Of a stretch of 64,000 nt of DNA, positions 42,842-52,192 are shown piece by piece. The stretch comes from Rutpela maculata (lineage: Eukaryota; Arthropoda; Insecta; Coleoptera; Cerambycidae). Made by a program: the position numbers and the translations under genes. The DNA lies in the NCBI GenBank assembly GCA_936432065.2, contig OW386285.2, positions 365,553,249 through 365,617,248 on the forward strand, in the 5' to 3' direction. How positions within the stretch are numbered: position 1 is the first letter of the stretch; the number at the start of each line of letters is the position of its first letter. The notes beneath the pieces are model-generated. The model saw nothing but the letters and a program-made list of their open reading frames with translations, was not told where the DNA came from and made no database searches.

Positions 42842-44052
42842 TTTAAACTTCTTGCTTCGGAGCTTCCCCGAGGGTCGCTTCGAGCCTGCTGGGGCCTGGT
42901 AGGCGGGGCTGGTACAGTTCGGCCTGGGCCATCGCCTCTGACCCCCGCTTGGTTTCCCGTATTCATATTACGATAGGGATTGTTTGGGCATTCCGCATGA
43001 AAATGCCACTGCTCCGTTGGGCAATATCTGCAAGGGCGATACGGGACTCGGGAGTTCCTTACGTCTCCAGTACCCCTTCTCGGTATATCCCCTCTAGGCA
43101 GCGAGGAAATATTATTTGCAAAATGCACCCTTGGTGCTGGCGGATTATCTCTTCTTTGAGATCCATTGAATGGTGTCCTAGATGCACCAAAGGAACTGGA
43201 GGACGGCTTCGCTAATGCGGAGGGTTCCGTTCTCCAGTTACTGCTCGATTGCTGATTCCCTTGAGCTGAAGCGGTAGAGGTGGACGCTTCTCGGTCTTTG
43301 CTTTTTTTTGCATTTTGCAGAATCTCGAATTCTTTATTCTCATCCATGATTTTGGCCATTTGTTCGGTCATCGTCACTAGTGTATTTGTATCTAGTATGA
43401 CGGTACTCTTTAAGAGCATTTTCATATCAGGTCTCAACTGATTGAAGATGGTAGCCGCCTTCATCGCCTCCGGCTTAAACGGATCGATCTTCTTGAAGAG
43501 GCATACCTTCCTGGAAATAAATACTGACGTATTTTCCTCGGCATCTTGTTTCTTGCCATATAAATTAGCTACTGCTTCGGTGAGTACTTCACCTGAATCG
43601 TAACGGCTTCTGAACCGCTCGAGGAATAGAGGATACGTGGTAATTAGGGTTCGGTATTGTTCGAACCATTTCCTAGCATCGTCTTTGAGCTGTTCTGATA
43701 TTTTATACAGACGGTCGTTGTCCTGCGTAATTCGTACTCGGACGAAAAATTCCTCCATATGATGAATGAAGGTTTCAGGGTCTTCGTGTTCGAAGCCATG
43801 AAATTCCGCATTTGGATGCTTCGACCGATATTTATGCTCGTGTGTGGCTTCGCTTAGAGCTTTGGCAAGACCTGCTGCCATTTGGGCGAACACTTGTTCT
43901 GAGGAGGGCTGTATGACTCCTTCAGTGGTACTCGGGCCTACCCCCGAACTACCCAGTACATCCTCCGCGCACGGCCTCTCTAACCCTCTAGAGACGTTGT
44001 CCATCACAGATGTCGGCTCGTCGTAAAACTGGAAAGGCGTTGATTCATCCAT
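42838..44052 (-). CDS. gag: Gag polyprotein
   Basis: 404 codons. The ATG at 44052 lies about 33 nt downstream of the primer-binding site, and no upstream in-frame ATG was seen. An acidic, flexible N-terminus (1-95) precedes a capsid-like helical region from about residue 100 to 255 (EDPETFIHHMEEFFVRVRI, ARKWFEQYRT, FLERFRSRYDS, FNQLRPDMKMLL). Then comes an S/P/R-rich linker and a single noncanonical zinc knuckle CRYCPTEQWHFHAEC (Cx2C, then H and C spaced wider than CCHC). The arginine-rich tail would bind RNA. Its stop codon follows the frameshift heptamer directly. Confidence 0.9.
   Translation of the reverse strand: MDESTPFQFYDEPTSVMDNVSRGLERPCAEDVLGSSGVGPSTTEGVIQPSSEQVFAQMAAGLAKALSEATHEHKYRSKHPNAEFHGFEHEDPETFIHHMEEFFVRVRITQDNDRLYKISEQLKDDARKWFEQYRTLITTYPLFLERFRSRYDSGEVLTEAVANLYGKKQDAEENTSVFISRKVCLFKKIDPFKPEAMKAATIFNQLRPDMKMLLKSTVILDTNTLVTMTEQMAKIMDENKEFEILQNAKKSKDREASTSTASAQGNQQSSSNWRTEPSALAKPSSSSFGASRTPFNGSQRRDNPPAPRVHFANNISSLPRGDIPRRGTGDVRNSRVPYRPCRYCPTEQWHFHAECPNNPYRNMNTGNQAGVRGDGPGRTVPAPPTRPQQARSDPRGSSEARSLN
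42841..42847 (-). promoter_or_regulatory. gag-pol -1 frameshift site (U UUA AAU)
   Basis: In the gag frame the last codons are AGT TTA AAT TAA. The heptamer T TTA AAT obeys X XXY YYZ. Slipping back one base gives TTA AAA AAC TTC GAT (LKNFD), which is exactly the open pol frame that runs to DTGST with no stop. No strong downstream stem-loop was obvious by eye. Confidence 0.8.
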
Positions 44053-44084
44053 ATCCTTTCCAGAAAGCCCTGCTGACTAACAAC

Positions 44085-44102
44085 GCCCCACGTTGGGCGC
44101 CA
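44085..44102 (-). promoter_or_regulatory. primer-binding site, tRNA-Lys type
   Basis: Minus strand TGGCGCCCAACGTGGGGC begins directly after the 5' LTR. The 18 bases match the complement of the tRNA-Lys(CUU) 3' end as used by several known retroelements. Confidence 0.85.
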
Positions 44103-46026
44103 TGTAGAAGAACGCACTACCGGGCGTCAAAATGACGCGACACCAATTTATTTCTCAGGGGGCGCCAGTCGCGTATTACCCCGTTCTTCTACCTCCCAGG
44201 CGGGTTCGAGATAAGATGCACTTCGGTAGCCGAAAAATGGGACCAAGGCTGCACTACCACAGATCGGAACTACGCTCTCTCTGGACCCGAATTCCCTCGT
44301 TAGGGGTTTAGGCACCGCTTAATTTCCTGAATTTTTGCATAAAAAAATCCCAACCGAAGAATTTCTCTGCGGAGGGATTAGTTTTGGTACGCGAAAATCA
44401 CGTTTTGGTCCATTAATAACGGAATATATTTCTCAAAAAACGCATAAAAAAATCCCTATCGAACCTCCGTAAAACAACCAGAAGGTCGAACGTTAATGCG
44501 AATTAACTCGACACATCCGGTTTTCTATACGAAAGTTCCAGGGATTATAGACCGTCAACAGGCCTCAAGATCAATTAAGAAACATTAGTTCAAAGAATCC
44601 GTTTATTTAACAGAATTGGTTATACAAAATTCTCAAGAAAGAATCGTGCCTTCCCCAATCAAGGTAGTGACTTTCAGACCATACAAGCGAGAGCGCTCGC
44701 GCTAACGATCGATTAGGTAGAAAAGATTCATACGTACCTTCTCAGAATCAAAATGCGAGCTTTTAGAATCATTTCAGACTCTGGGTAAATGAATAATCAA
44801 GGCTGACTGAAATTAACTTAAAAAAGTTTTACTAAATGAATTTAGTTTCGCTAGAGACTACCTAGCTTTAAAGTTCTTGTATCGTGGAGATTCACGTACT
44901 CAAACACATTCAGAGGACTTATTACTGCATAAGTTGAGTGGCGTTCGATCAGTCCACGACTTACTAACCCTTATCACAGTCGATTAATAATATCGATTTG
45001 GCAGCGTCTCACCTTCGAGCGACTATTAGGCAAAATTGAATTTTTGGATTTTTATGCACAAGGCGTTTTCCTCTATAACTTTGTCATTTGAAAAGCCCTG
45101 TTATTGGCTTTTCTACCATCGCTTTGTCGGGACCACTCAACGCGCTCGACCAAATTGCGAGCCGCTGAGTCAATCCAAACTCTTTCTATGCGAGAAACCG
45201 GCCTTGTACATGTGCATTGATTTTTATCAATTTTTGCTTATCGGCACTACGCCGGCTTTGACAAAATCTTCTATTTTGCCTTTTGGATGCAGTGCATCGT
45301 TAAAATTTTATGCTCATACTTTAGAATTGGGCTTTCAATGACCGTACCTCAAAGGTCAATGTCTTTGGTTGAGGAATAAAAATAAAAAATAATTTAAATT
45401 ATATTTTCGTGGTACTTTTGAAAAATCCATTTTAAGACCAATTTCAGCGTACTTTTGAAAAATCGATTTTCGAGCCAAATTTCAAGGTACTTTTGAAAAA
45501 CTAATCTGCGGGTGAAATTTTGGCGTACTTTTGAAAAATTGATTTTCAAGCCAAATTTCAAGGTACTTTTGAAAAGTTAATCTGCGGGTGAAATTTTGGC
45601 GTACTTTTGAAAAATCGATCTTCAAGCCAAATTTCAACGCAGTTTTGAAAAATTAGTCTGCAAGTGAAACTTTGGCGTACTTTCGATAAATCGATTCCTG
45701 GGCCAAATTTTGACGCCCTTCCAAAAATATTATTTTTCAAAGTCCAATTTATGATACCTTTGAAAAAGTATACTATTCATAAATCTTTGTCATTATATAC
45801 TTCTACTCTGATATTCTGAACCAAAAACATTTTTCCTAAGTGAAAATTCGGTGTTTCTTCGAATTTTCGCCTGGTCATTTCCAACGCCTTATAGAACCCA
45901 AAACGGTCCTTGTGGACTGATCTGCGCCTCTGCAGACTCCCAAAAATGTCTTTAAATGAAATTTTTGCCTAAGTCGAATTTTGATTATGTCTTCAACTTA
46001 GGACGATTTTGGAGAGTTCTACAACA
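44103..46026 (-). repeat. 5' LTR of inner element
   Basis: 1924 bp. It carries the same landmarks as the 3' LTR, including the minisatellite. The promoter and polyadenylation signals were not pinpointed. Confidence 0.9.
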
Positions 46027-46100
46027 TTAGCACTAACCCTCGAGAATCCTTCTCGAACACTCCAGTACAACTTCAGAGCTCCTCTTGTCATAAAATTCCG

Positions 46101-46112
46101 CTTCTGACACCA
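46101..46112 (-). promoter_or_regulatory. primer-binding site of outer element
   Basis: Minus strand TGGTGTCAGAAG starts 2 nt after the LTR end. TGG complements a tRNA CCA end. The specific tRNA was not determined. Confidence 0.65.
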
Positions 46113-46114
46113 AT

Positions 46115-46662
46115 TGTAACGTGTTTCCACCCTTAGGAAACTACCCCTTGCAAATTCCGTGGGTTCCAAAAATTATAACAAGAGATGTCCACTAACACAC
46201 TTTATTAAATATTTACTGGATACTTCACAATACTATTATTAATTTAAATACACTTTACTGACTAAAATCACAATGTTTATTACTTTGTTTATCTTTGAAC
46301 TCTTAACCTCACTTTCTATACTTTCTGAACTTCTGAACTACTCGCCGACAATGCGATCGGTCTTTTATACCTAAAAATGACAGATCTCGATTGTTCTGTG
46401 ATGACGCCACCATTCTCTCGATAATTCCAGATGTCACTTTGGAATCTTCTGGTAGGTTCTTTTTCGAGTGGGTGCAAATACACTACATTCATTCAGACAT
46501 TCGATCTGTTGAAGTCTGCCTACTTTTTAGTAACATAACCTTAAATTTTAAGGGGTGCAACATATTACAATATGTAATTCACCTTAATCATCAAATATTG
46601 CTGTCCTGTATTGTTTAAGATTTATCAGAAACATAATAGGGAGATAATACGGTTTTAGTTTT
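46115..46662 (-). repeat. 5' LTR of outer element, outer edge lost
   Basis: Matches 32461-33018 but stops about 10 bp short at its outer (promoter-distal) edge: 'cggttttagtttt' is followed by 'tggagatg' instead of 'acatattaca'. No target duplication can be found between the two outer flanks. Confidence 0.8.
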
Positions 46663-47494
46663 TGGAGATGAACTATTTTTAGAGATAGCAATAGGCTTTC
46701 CATCGCAATCACCGTTAAAGCTAAGTTCACTAACAACATCGCTGCTGTTATCATTAATCCATAGGTTCTAAAAACTCTGCACGTATGCATTGTGTTGACA
46801 AACGAGATATTTATTTAACAGATTTTTTGTTTTAAAAAAGGAACGAATGTAACTTTGGAATCATTAGGTACTGATTGTATTAGAAACTAATTTGTTTGGT
46901 CAATATCAATAACATCAGATGTTTAACAGATTTAGAAAAAAATGTATAATTTATCTATTGCTATTTATTTGATGATGATTGTATTGTCATTTACACTTTG
47001 ATACGGTCATATTTATTACAGATTAAGGAGTCATTTATTGCAAATATCTAATTTAAAAGCAATTTATGTCCATTTACGTTAAATGTTAAATCTCCCCAAT
47101 AAACAGTAATAACAGTATATGTTTTCAAGAGAAATCTTAAAGCTGATTTATCCAAGTAATAAAGTAAAAGATAGCAAGTCACATTAATGTTTAAGTCAGA
47201 TTTAAATGGCATTAAAAAGGTTCTTTGAGACATCAGCCGAGGAATAAGTTTTAAGTATTTTTACTTTCCGCTCTCGCTGTCGCCCCTTATTAATTTGAAA
47301 AGGCTTTTAGTGAGACGTAATTATGGTTAATTAATGTTCAAAATAATTAATTAATATTTCAACTTCCCAGTTTACTTTAGTCTCTCCTTATGTAACAAGT
47401 TGTTGTCATATCCATGACTCTTCTGGTCTCATTCTTAATTAATCCTTGACGTTATTTCCTGTACAAATGCACTTAAAGCATTTCTTTGTTTCAG
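46663..47494. other. non-coding, likely intron upstream of exon
   Basis: AT-rich. It ends in a polypyrimidine stretch 'tttctttgtttcag' that forms the splice acceptor of the exon at 47495. Confidence 0.4.
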
Positions 47495-47605
47495 ACTTTT
47501 CTGGAAAATCGAATCGCTGAACTCGAGGCTGCTCTTGAAGCGGCTCAGAAGAACGAATTAAGGGATAAGCAGACGATCAACAAACTTACCAAGCAACTTA
47601 ATAGG
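47495..47605 (+). CDS. internal coiled-coil exon of an unidentified host gene
   Basis: 111 bp, exactly 37 codons, open in one frame, starting TFLENRIAELEAALEAAQKN and ending DKQTINKLTKQLNR. The acceptor tttctttgtttcag lies directly before it and the donor gtaagt (47606) directly after. Both junctions are phase 0, so the exon could be skipped or included without changing frame. Leucine/isoleucine/alanine spacing fits a long parallel coiled coil as in cytomatrix, golgin or centrosomal proteins; I cannot name the gene. GC content and codon regularity differ from the surrounding AT-rich DNA. It is the only convincing host coding segment, and neighbouring exons are probably outside the window. Confidence 0.75.
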
Positions 47606-48088
47606 GTAAGTGGATACATAAATATTGTTAAATAGATAAGCCGAAAAGTTTTCGACAGGCAAGAATTGATTTAAATTCATCTTAGGCATTAAATAATAAT
47701 TTGCAGTATTTTTGTGCATATTCTTTGAAACAAACCAATGTCTAATTTACTTTTTTCAAATGAAAAATATGCATTAAATAGGATGATGAATTAAGGCTGT
47801 AATATGATTCTTCCAAATAGTATTTATTTATTGGTATATGAGTACGCCATTTTCTGCTAGTAGTTATTTAAGAATTTTCTTGCAACATTTTGGTTTAGTT
47901 TCTCTACAAGGCTAGGTGATTTTGTGGTGGAGCAAGAAATCAGCAAAAAACTAAACATTTATTCATGTAATTATAACGTAATATAAGAACAAAAATATAT
48001 TAAATATTAAATACTCTATAAATATTGTTAAATAAATTACATCTGGAAAAATTTTTTTTAAAAAATGCTGAATGCTGAATATTTAGCC
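47606..48088. other. intronic/non-coding sequence
   Basis: AT-rich, follows the splice donor. No repeat recognised before the element at 48089. Confidence 0.4.
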
Positions 48089-49145
48089 CTCCGATTAAAG
48101 AACTTATATCTAGATACATAACAGGCTATCTTTTCACTATATACCTTGTTTGTTCCTAACATAGTCACATTATATGTCCATTAAAATGGATAGATGAACA
48201 TCACATCCCATAGGCAACAGTGGCGTTGTGTGTGTAGAAAATGTGTAGAATGGTAATTATTTTCATTAAAAGGAATTATTGCAATTCCTGCATTACCGGC
48301 TCTTTATACAACGTGATGTACACTTGCTTTCAAAACTTTCGCGTACACCTATTTTTCGCTGTATTAAATCAGGGTTGTAATTAATGAACTTTGACATTTG
48401 AAATTTTGAAAAGTCAAAATGCCCCGACTGACAGAGCAAGACAAAGTTTTGATGCTTTCTAAATTAGATTGAGAGGTGGTCCATAAGAAGAGTTGCTACT
48501 CATTACGGACTAGATAAAAGCACTGTTCTACGAGTTTTAGTATAGTTGTATTTGTTTTTAAGTTCGTTTTAATTAAATTTTAATTAAACGTCAATGTCAT
48601 CTTTAACCTAATCTCAAAATTATCCGTTCACAAAGCTAAAATTTTGCAAAATCGTTGTTACTTAATTTTGAATGTGTACGCGAAAGTTTTGAAAGCAAGT
48701 GTAGGCATACGATATTACAGTAAGATAAATATGTATCAAAAGGATATTAAAATTTAATTGGTATTCACTTTATAACTGTAAACTGAACTTCATCATGTTA
48801 CGACTATGGAACGTTCGATTTTCTTCTTTTCTAAACTACTTTCTGCAAACGGCACAGCACTTTGCACTAAATATATTGTCACTAAACTGTGTAAATATGA
48901 ATAGAGAATATTATTTAGGTATTAAGCAAATCACAACTTAAAATAAAAAGACTTCTTCACCACATTTTGATCGAAAAACACTTATTAACATTAATGGCGG
49001 ATACTGTCAAAAGTGTCAAACTGAGATTATGATAATCGACTAGCTAATCAAGAACTTATGAGAAGAAGTGCCTTAGATTGTAACTATCTCAGCAACATAT
49101 AAATCAGTACAATTATGTATCTAGATATAAGTTCTTTAATCGGAG
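48089..49145. mobile_element. terminal-repeat DNA element, copy 2 (interrupted by Tc1)
   Basis: Same ends as 25705-26414 (CTCCGATTAAAGAACTTATA...), with duplicated ATTTAGCC (48081-48088 and 49146-49153). Removing the Tc1 insertion leaves about 674 bp, close to copy 1 (710 bp). The shared ends and different 8-bp duplications confirm the element boundaries independently. Confidence 0.92.
48321..48701 (+). mobile_element. deleted Tc1-like transposon (381 bp)
   Basis: Inverted ends CACTTGCTTTCAAAACTTTC / GAAAGTTTTGAAAGCAAGTG continue for 28 bp and are flanked by TA (48319-48320, 48702-48703). The interior encodes only the start of a transposase. MPRLTEQDKVLMLSKLD is followed, after a frame shift, by WSIRRVATHYGLDKSTVLRV, a paired-type helix-turn-helix that binds the TIRs. 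The catalytic domain is deleted, so it cannot move by itself. Confidence 0.9.
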
Positions 49146-49862
49146 ATTTAGCCCTTGGAGTAGCCTTACTCAAACGACACACAATTCGCTTTCATTACAA
49201 CAAATTTTTCAAAGTAGGTATCTGAAAGTGCATGTCTCTTTGGTGCATTCACAATAGTGGCAAATGAAAAAAGTCTCTTCACTGATGCGGATGACGGCAA
49301 AGGCGTTTTTATTTAATAAATAACTGCTTCACCAATGGGTAATTATCTAACATATTCAGTTTTTCTTTTATCCTCCCTCGTTGTGTTGTACTTTTAATTG
49401 TTGTTAATTGGTCAAATCTTTCTTTAAAATCGAAATATTCTGAAGTGCCATTAGTCCTGAGCATGAGTACACTTCTGTAGGGAAGATGATGTACCCTAAT
49501 TTTTTTTTTATAGGATGGTAGAGGGGGTTATAACAACTAATTTTCAGTCGGGTGATAAGCCGTCATGTGGTACGTTTTCCTACAATGACGTTATCAACTA
49601 TGGTGGCCGGCCGTTCCTTACCTCTGTAACTACTAAGTCTAAATAAAGCAAGTAGACCCTTTAAAATTTAATGCTCTTGTAAGACCTTAGAAATATTGAT
49701 TAAATAATAATAATAATATTAATAATATACTCCAATCTTTCTATATTGATTTTTAAAATATAAAACAAATAAGCACAAGTTATAAATTAGTAGGTATAAT
49801 GTATAAACAATATATAAAGAACAATGCATAAAAATAGTTATTACTTTTATACATTATTCAAC

Positions 49863-50237
49863 TTAAATGGTATATTTATTCTTACAATCAGGATATCGCA
49901 CATTATTACATTTACAAAATGAACAACACGAAATTTGGTTTTTATTACATATACATGATGTTGTTGCACATTTTACGCAAGAACCCAACAAAGTCATCTG
50001 GGTATTAATTAATGTTTTTTTTTGTGGGAGTAGCGCGTTATCGATCTCCTCAAAACCAAATTCATGGGGATCCAACTGGGTAAGAATCTCGTCGATGCAA
50101 TGTCGCTGCAAATAGGTATGATAATAGGCTCTTAGTAAATGTCCTCTAATGCACCTACTTGTTGGCGGTAAATCATCAATTTCAATATTTTTGCCGTGCC
50201 GAAATAAGTTACTATAGTTACTATGACTATTCTCCAA
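49863..50237 (-). pseudogene. C-terminal fragment of PIN/FEN-like family (left arm)
   Basis: A 124-codon open frame with DDLPPTSRCIRGHLLRAYYH, LQRHCIDEILTQLDPHEFGFE and a cysteine-rich tail (CVKCATTSCICNKNQISCCS, then FCKCNNVRYPDCKN). The LPPTS..I..H..RAYY block followed by a Cys-rich end parallels the LPPCK..L..HLLRTRYIAQIW block of 26888-28945, so both belong to one family. The N-terminal 25 residues (MENSHSNYSNLFRHGK) are an antisense artefact of the opposing arm segment, and the ATG is probably not real. The Cys pattern may bind zinc (inference). Confidence 0.6.
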
Positions 50238-50513
50238 AAGATTCAGAAAGAATATTAAGACAAGGCGACAATGTGGTGGACATAGCAGAAATATCTAAAA
50301 AAGTGCCTTTACCTGTTCAGATAAAAACTTTTTGGCCAACAGCAAAATACAAATTGCTTTTGCAGCAGTTTTTTACTAATGCTTCAAAAAAATCTTACAA
50401 ATAGCACTATTCATATGTTAAGCACATTTTCTGGCTCTGAAGACAGTGGTGTAAAAATAAAGGCTACATTTACTCAATATGGGATAGAGCCCCATCATCC
50501 AGATTTGGATTAA
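50190..50513 (+). pseudogene. middle fragment of PIN/FEN-like family (left arm)
   Basis: The + strand frame reads SPKDSERILRQGDNVVDIAE, then KVPLPVQIKTFWPTAKYKLL, and after a frame break TFSGSEDSGVKIKATFTQYG. It is the inverted partner of 50514-51120 and diverges head to head from the C-terminal fragment beside it. Confidence 0.5.
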
Positions 50514-51120
50514 TGCACCTACTTGTTGGCGGTAAATCATCAACGTTAATATTTTTTCCGGGTATAATCTGCCCCAGATAATGCGTGAAGGGCAGGTAAT
50601 AAAGAACACAGTTCTTGACCTAAATTAAATGCTATAATATGCATTGGCAAGAATCGAGTAGTATCTCCTACACCAGTGCGTATCCACATTTCCTCCACTC
50701 TCATGTGATGAAGCATGTTTTGCGTGTAGCATCATCCTGAAGTCCGCTTCTTCTATATAAAAACAATCCAAATCTGGATGATAGGACTCTAATCCATATT
50801 GAGTGGATGTAGCCTTTAATTTTACACCACTGTCTTCAGAGCCAGAAAATACTATGCATAGTGCTATTTGTAATTGTTGGGCAAGATTTTTTTAAAGCAT
50901 TAGTAAAAAACTTCTGCAAAAGCAATCTGTTTTTTGCTGATGGCCAAAAAGTGTTTAACTGAACAGGCAAAGGCACTTTTTTAGATATTTCTGCTATGTC
51001 CACCACATTGTCGCCTTGTCTTAATATTCTTTCTGAATCTTTTGGAGAATAGTCATAGTAACTATAGTAACTTATTTCGACACGGCAAAAATATTGACGT
51101 TGATGATTTACCGCCAACAA
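50514..51120 (-). pseudogene. middle fragment of PIN/FEN-like family (right arm and loop)
   Basis: The minus strand, with breaks, reads SERILRQGDNVVDIAEISKK, then SGSEDSGVKLKATSTQYGLE, EEADFRMMLHAKHASSHES, WIRTGVGDTTRFLPMHIIA and LCSLLPALHALSGADYTR, then INVDDLPPTSRCI. EEADFRMMLHA corresponds to HEEVDTKMIFHA, and ALHALSGADYT to AFHAFTGCNQN, of 26888-28945. This is the most continuous stretch of the gene in the element. The segment between ALHALSGADYT and DDLPPTS is deleted. Confidence 0.6.
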
Positions 51121-51375
51121 GTAGGTGCATTAGAGGACATTTACTAAGAGCCTATTATCATACCTATTTGCAGCGACATTGCATCGACGAGATTCTTACC
51201 CAGTTGGATCCCCATGAATTTGGTTTTGAGGAGATCTATAACGCGCTACTCCCACAAAAAAAAACATTAAACAATACCCAGATGACTTTGTTGGTGTCTG
51301 TTCTTGCGTAAAATGTGCAACAACATCATGTATATGTAACAAAAACCAAATTTCGTGTTGTTTATTTTGTAAATG
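51100..51375 (+). pseudogene. C-terminal fragment of PIN/FEN-like family (right arm)
   Basis: Mirror of 49863-50160: DDLPPTSRCIRGHLLRAYYH, then FGFEEIYNALLPQKK. A frameshift near 51290 removes the Cys-rich tail from the frame, although its codons remain downstream. It differs from the left arm at scattered positions, so the arms are not being kept identical. Confidence 0.55.
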
Positions 51376-51560
51376 TAATAGTGTACATTTCTTATTGTAA
51401 GAATAAATATACCATTTAGGTTGAATAATGTATAAAAGTAATAACTATTTTCATGCATTTTTCTTTATATATTTTTTATACATTGTACCTACTAATTTAT
51501 AATAACTTGTGCGTGTTTGTTTTATATTTTAAAAATCAATATAGAAATATTGGAGTATAT

Positions 51561-51584
51561 TATTATTATTATTATTTATTATTA

Positions 51585-51638
<54 letters not shown>

Positions 51639-51640
51639 TA
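51561..51640. repeat. (ATT)n microsatellite
   Basis: About 80 bp of TTA/ATT repeats. The left arm has only about 26 bp of the equivalent (49706-49731), so the array expanded after the palindrome formed. Confidence 0.9.
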
Positions 51641-52192
51641 ATCAATATTTCTAAGGTCTTACAAGAGCATTAAATTTGGAAGTGTCTATTTGCTTTATTT
51701 AGACTTTTTTTATATATAAGTCCACTTAGTAGTTAAATAGCTATAAGCGTAGTAAGGAACGGCCGGCCACCATAGTTGATGACGTCATTGTAGGAAAATG
51801 ACGGCTTATCACCCGACTGAAAATTACTTGTTATAACCCCCTCTAACCATCCTATAAAAAAAAATTAGGGTACATCAACTTCCCTACAGAAGTGTACTCG
51901 CAGGCTCTGGATTACATCTTCCGAATCCGGACGCTCCTCATTTACTCTGAAAATTCTTCACATGCGGAACTTGCAAATGTGGGTATTTGTACTTGTGAAG
52001 ATATTTGTACTTGTAAAAATCCTTGTACTTGTAGGAGAACACAAAATCACAAGTACAAAGTATAAGTACCTTCACTAAATTTGCTAAAATACAAGTACCA
52101 AGTACTTCAATTAATATTGTACTTAAGCACAATGTATAAAGTATTTACTTGTGCTACCAAGTACAATTTGTACTTTTATTTGCACAGCTCTG

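Larger units (their letters stand above)
36120..46026 (-). mobile_element. inner Ty3/gypsy retrotransposon, apparently complete (9.9 kb)
   Basis: LTRs of 1947 bp (36120-38066) and 1924 bp (44103-46026) have TGTTGTAGAA...CTTCTACA ends and are flanked by the duplicated TTAG (36116-36119 and 46027-46030). The internal region, on the minus strand, holds a primer-binding site abutting the 5' LTR, gag, a frameshift overlap, pol, a 1.3-kb non-coding region with tandem repeats, and a polypurine tract. There is no env-like ORF. The long LTRs and tRNA-Lys-type primer site recall Osvaldo-type Ty3 elements (inference from known families). It is inserted in the leader of the outer element. Near-identical LTRs and intact ORFs indicate a recent insertion. 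Confidence 0.9.
32461..46662 (-). mobile_element. outer LTR retrotransposon (Ty3/gypsy-like, RT-deleted), split by a second element
   Basis: Direct repeats at 32461-33018 and 46115-46662 are its LTRs. Read on the minus strand the order is 5' LTR, primer-binding site, leader, 912-codon Gag-PR-IN-like ORF, polypurine tract, 3' LTR. Subtracting the inner insertion (36120-46026 plus one copy of the TTAG duplication) leaves an element of about 4.3 kb. The two LTRs differ at very few positions by eye (about three substitutions plus a short end difference), so it is fairly young. Without RT, RNase H or a complete integrase it is non-autonomous and would need proteins from a relative. Confidence 0.85.
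49465..51899. mobile_element. 2.4-kb palindromic element carrying nuclease-like gene pieces
   Basis: Perfect ends GAGTACACTTCTGTAGGGAA... are mirrored at 51899. Arms of about 1.05-1.1 kb (49465-50513 and 50766-51899) pair almost throughout around a loop of about 250 bp. The flanking tetramers GCAT (49461-49464) and GCAG (51900-51903) look like a 4-bp duplication. Excising element plus one copy restores the hAT frame (SLLRTNG). Both arms carry fragments of the PIN/FEN-like family. It contains no transposase that I recognise. Its superfamily is unassigned. Confidence 0.85.
49154..52192 (-). pseudogene. hAT transposon remnant, split by two insertions
   Basis: The right end (minus 5') is CAGAGCTGTGCAAATAAAAG at 52192, a typical hAT terminus, followed by many 'caagtac' motifs. 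Coding sequence resumes near 51945 (NEERPDSEDVIQSL). It is cut by the palindromic element 49465-51899 and continues at 49464 (RTNGTSEYFDFKERFDQL). It ends in the hAT dimerisation domain (LPSSASVKRLFSFATIV with one frame break, RHALSDTYFEKFV) near 49170. The DDE core is missing between TIR and C-terminus. The other TIR was not located; the element at 48089-49145 interrupts that side. Confidence 0.8.

Noticed and set aside
32461..46662. Idea that gag (42838-44052), pol and the 912-codon ORF all belong to one element
   Set aside because: Two distinct LTR pairs, two different primer sites (TGGTGTCAG and TGGCGCCCAACG) and a TTAG duplication show two nested elements.
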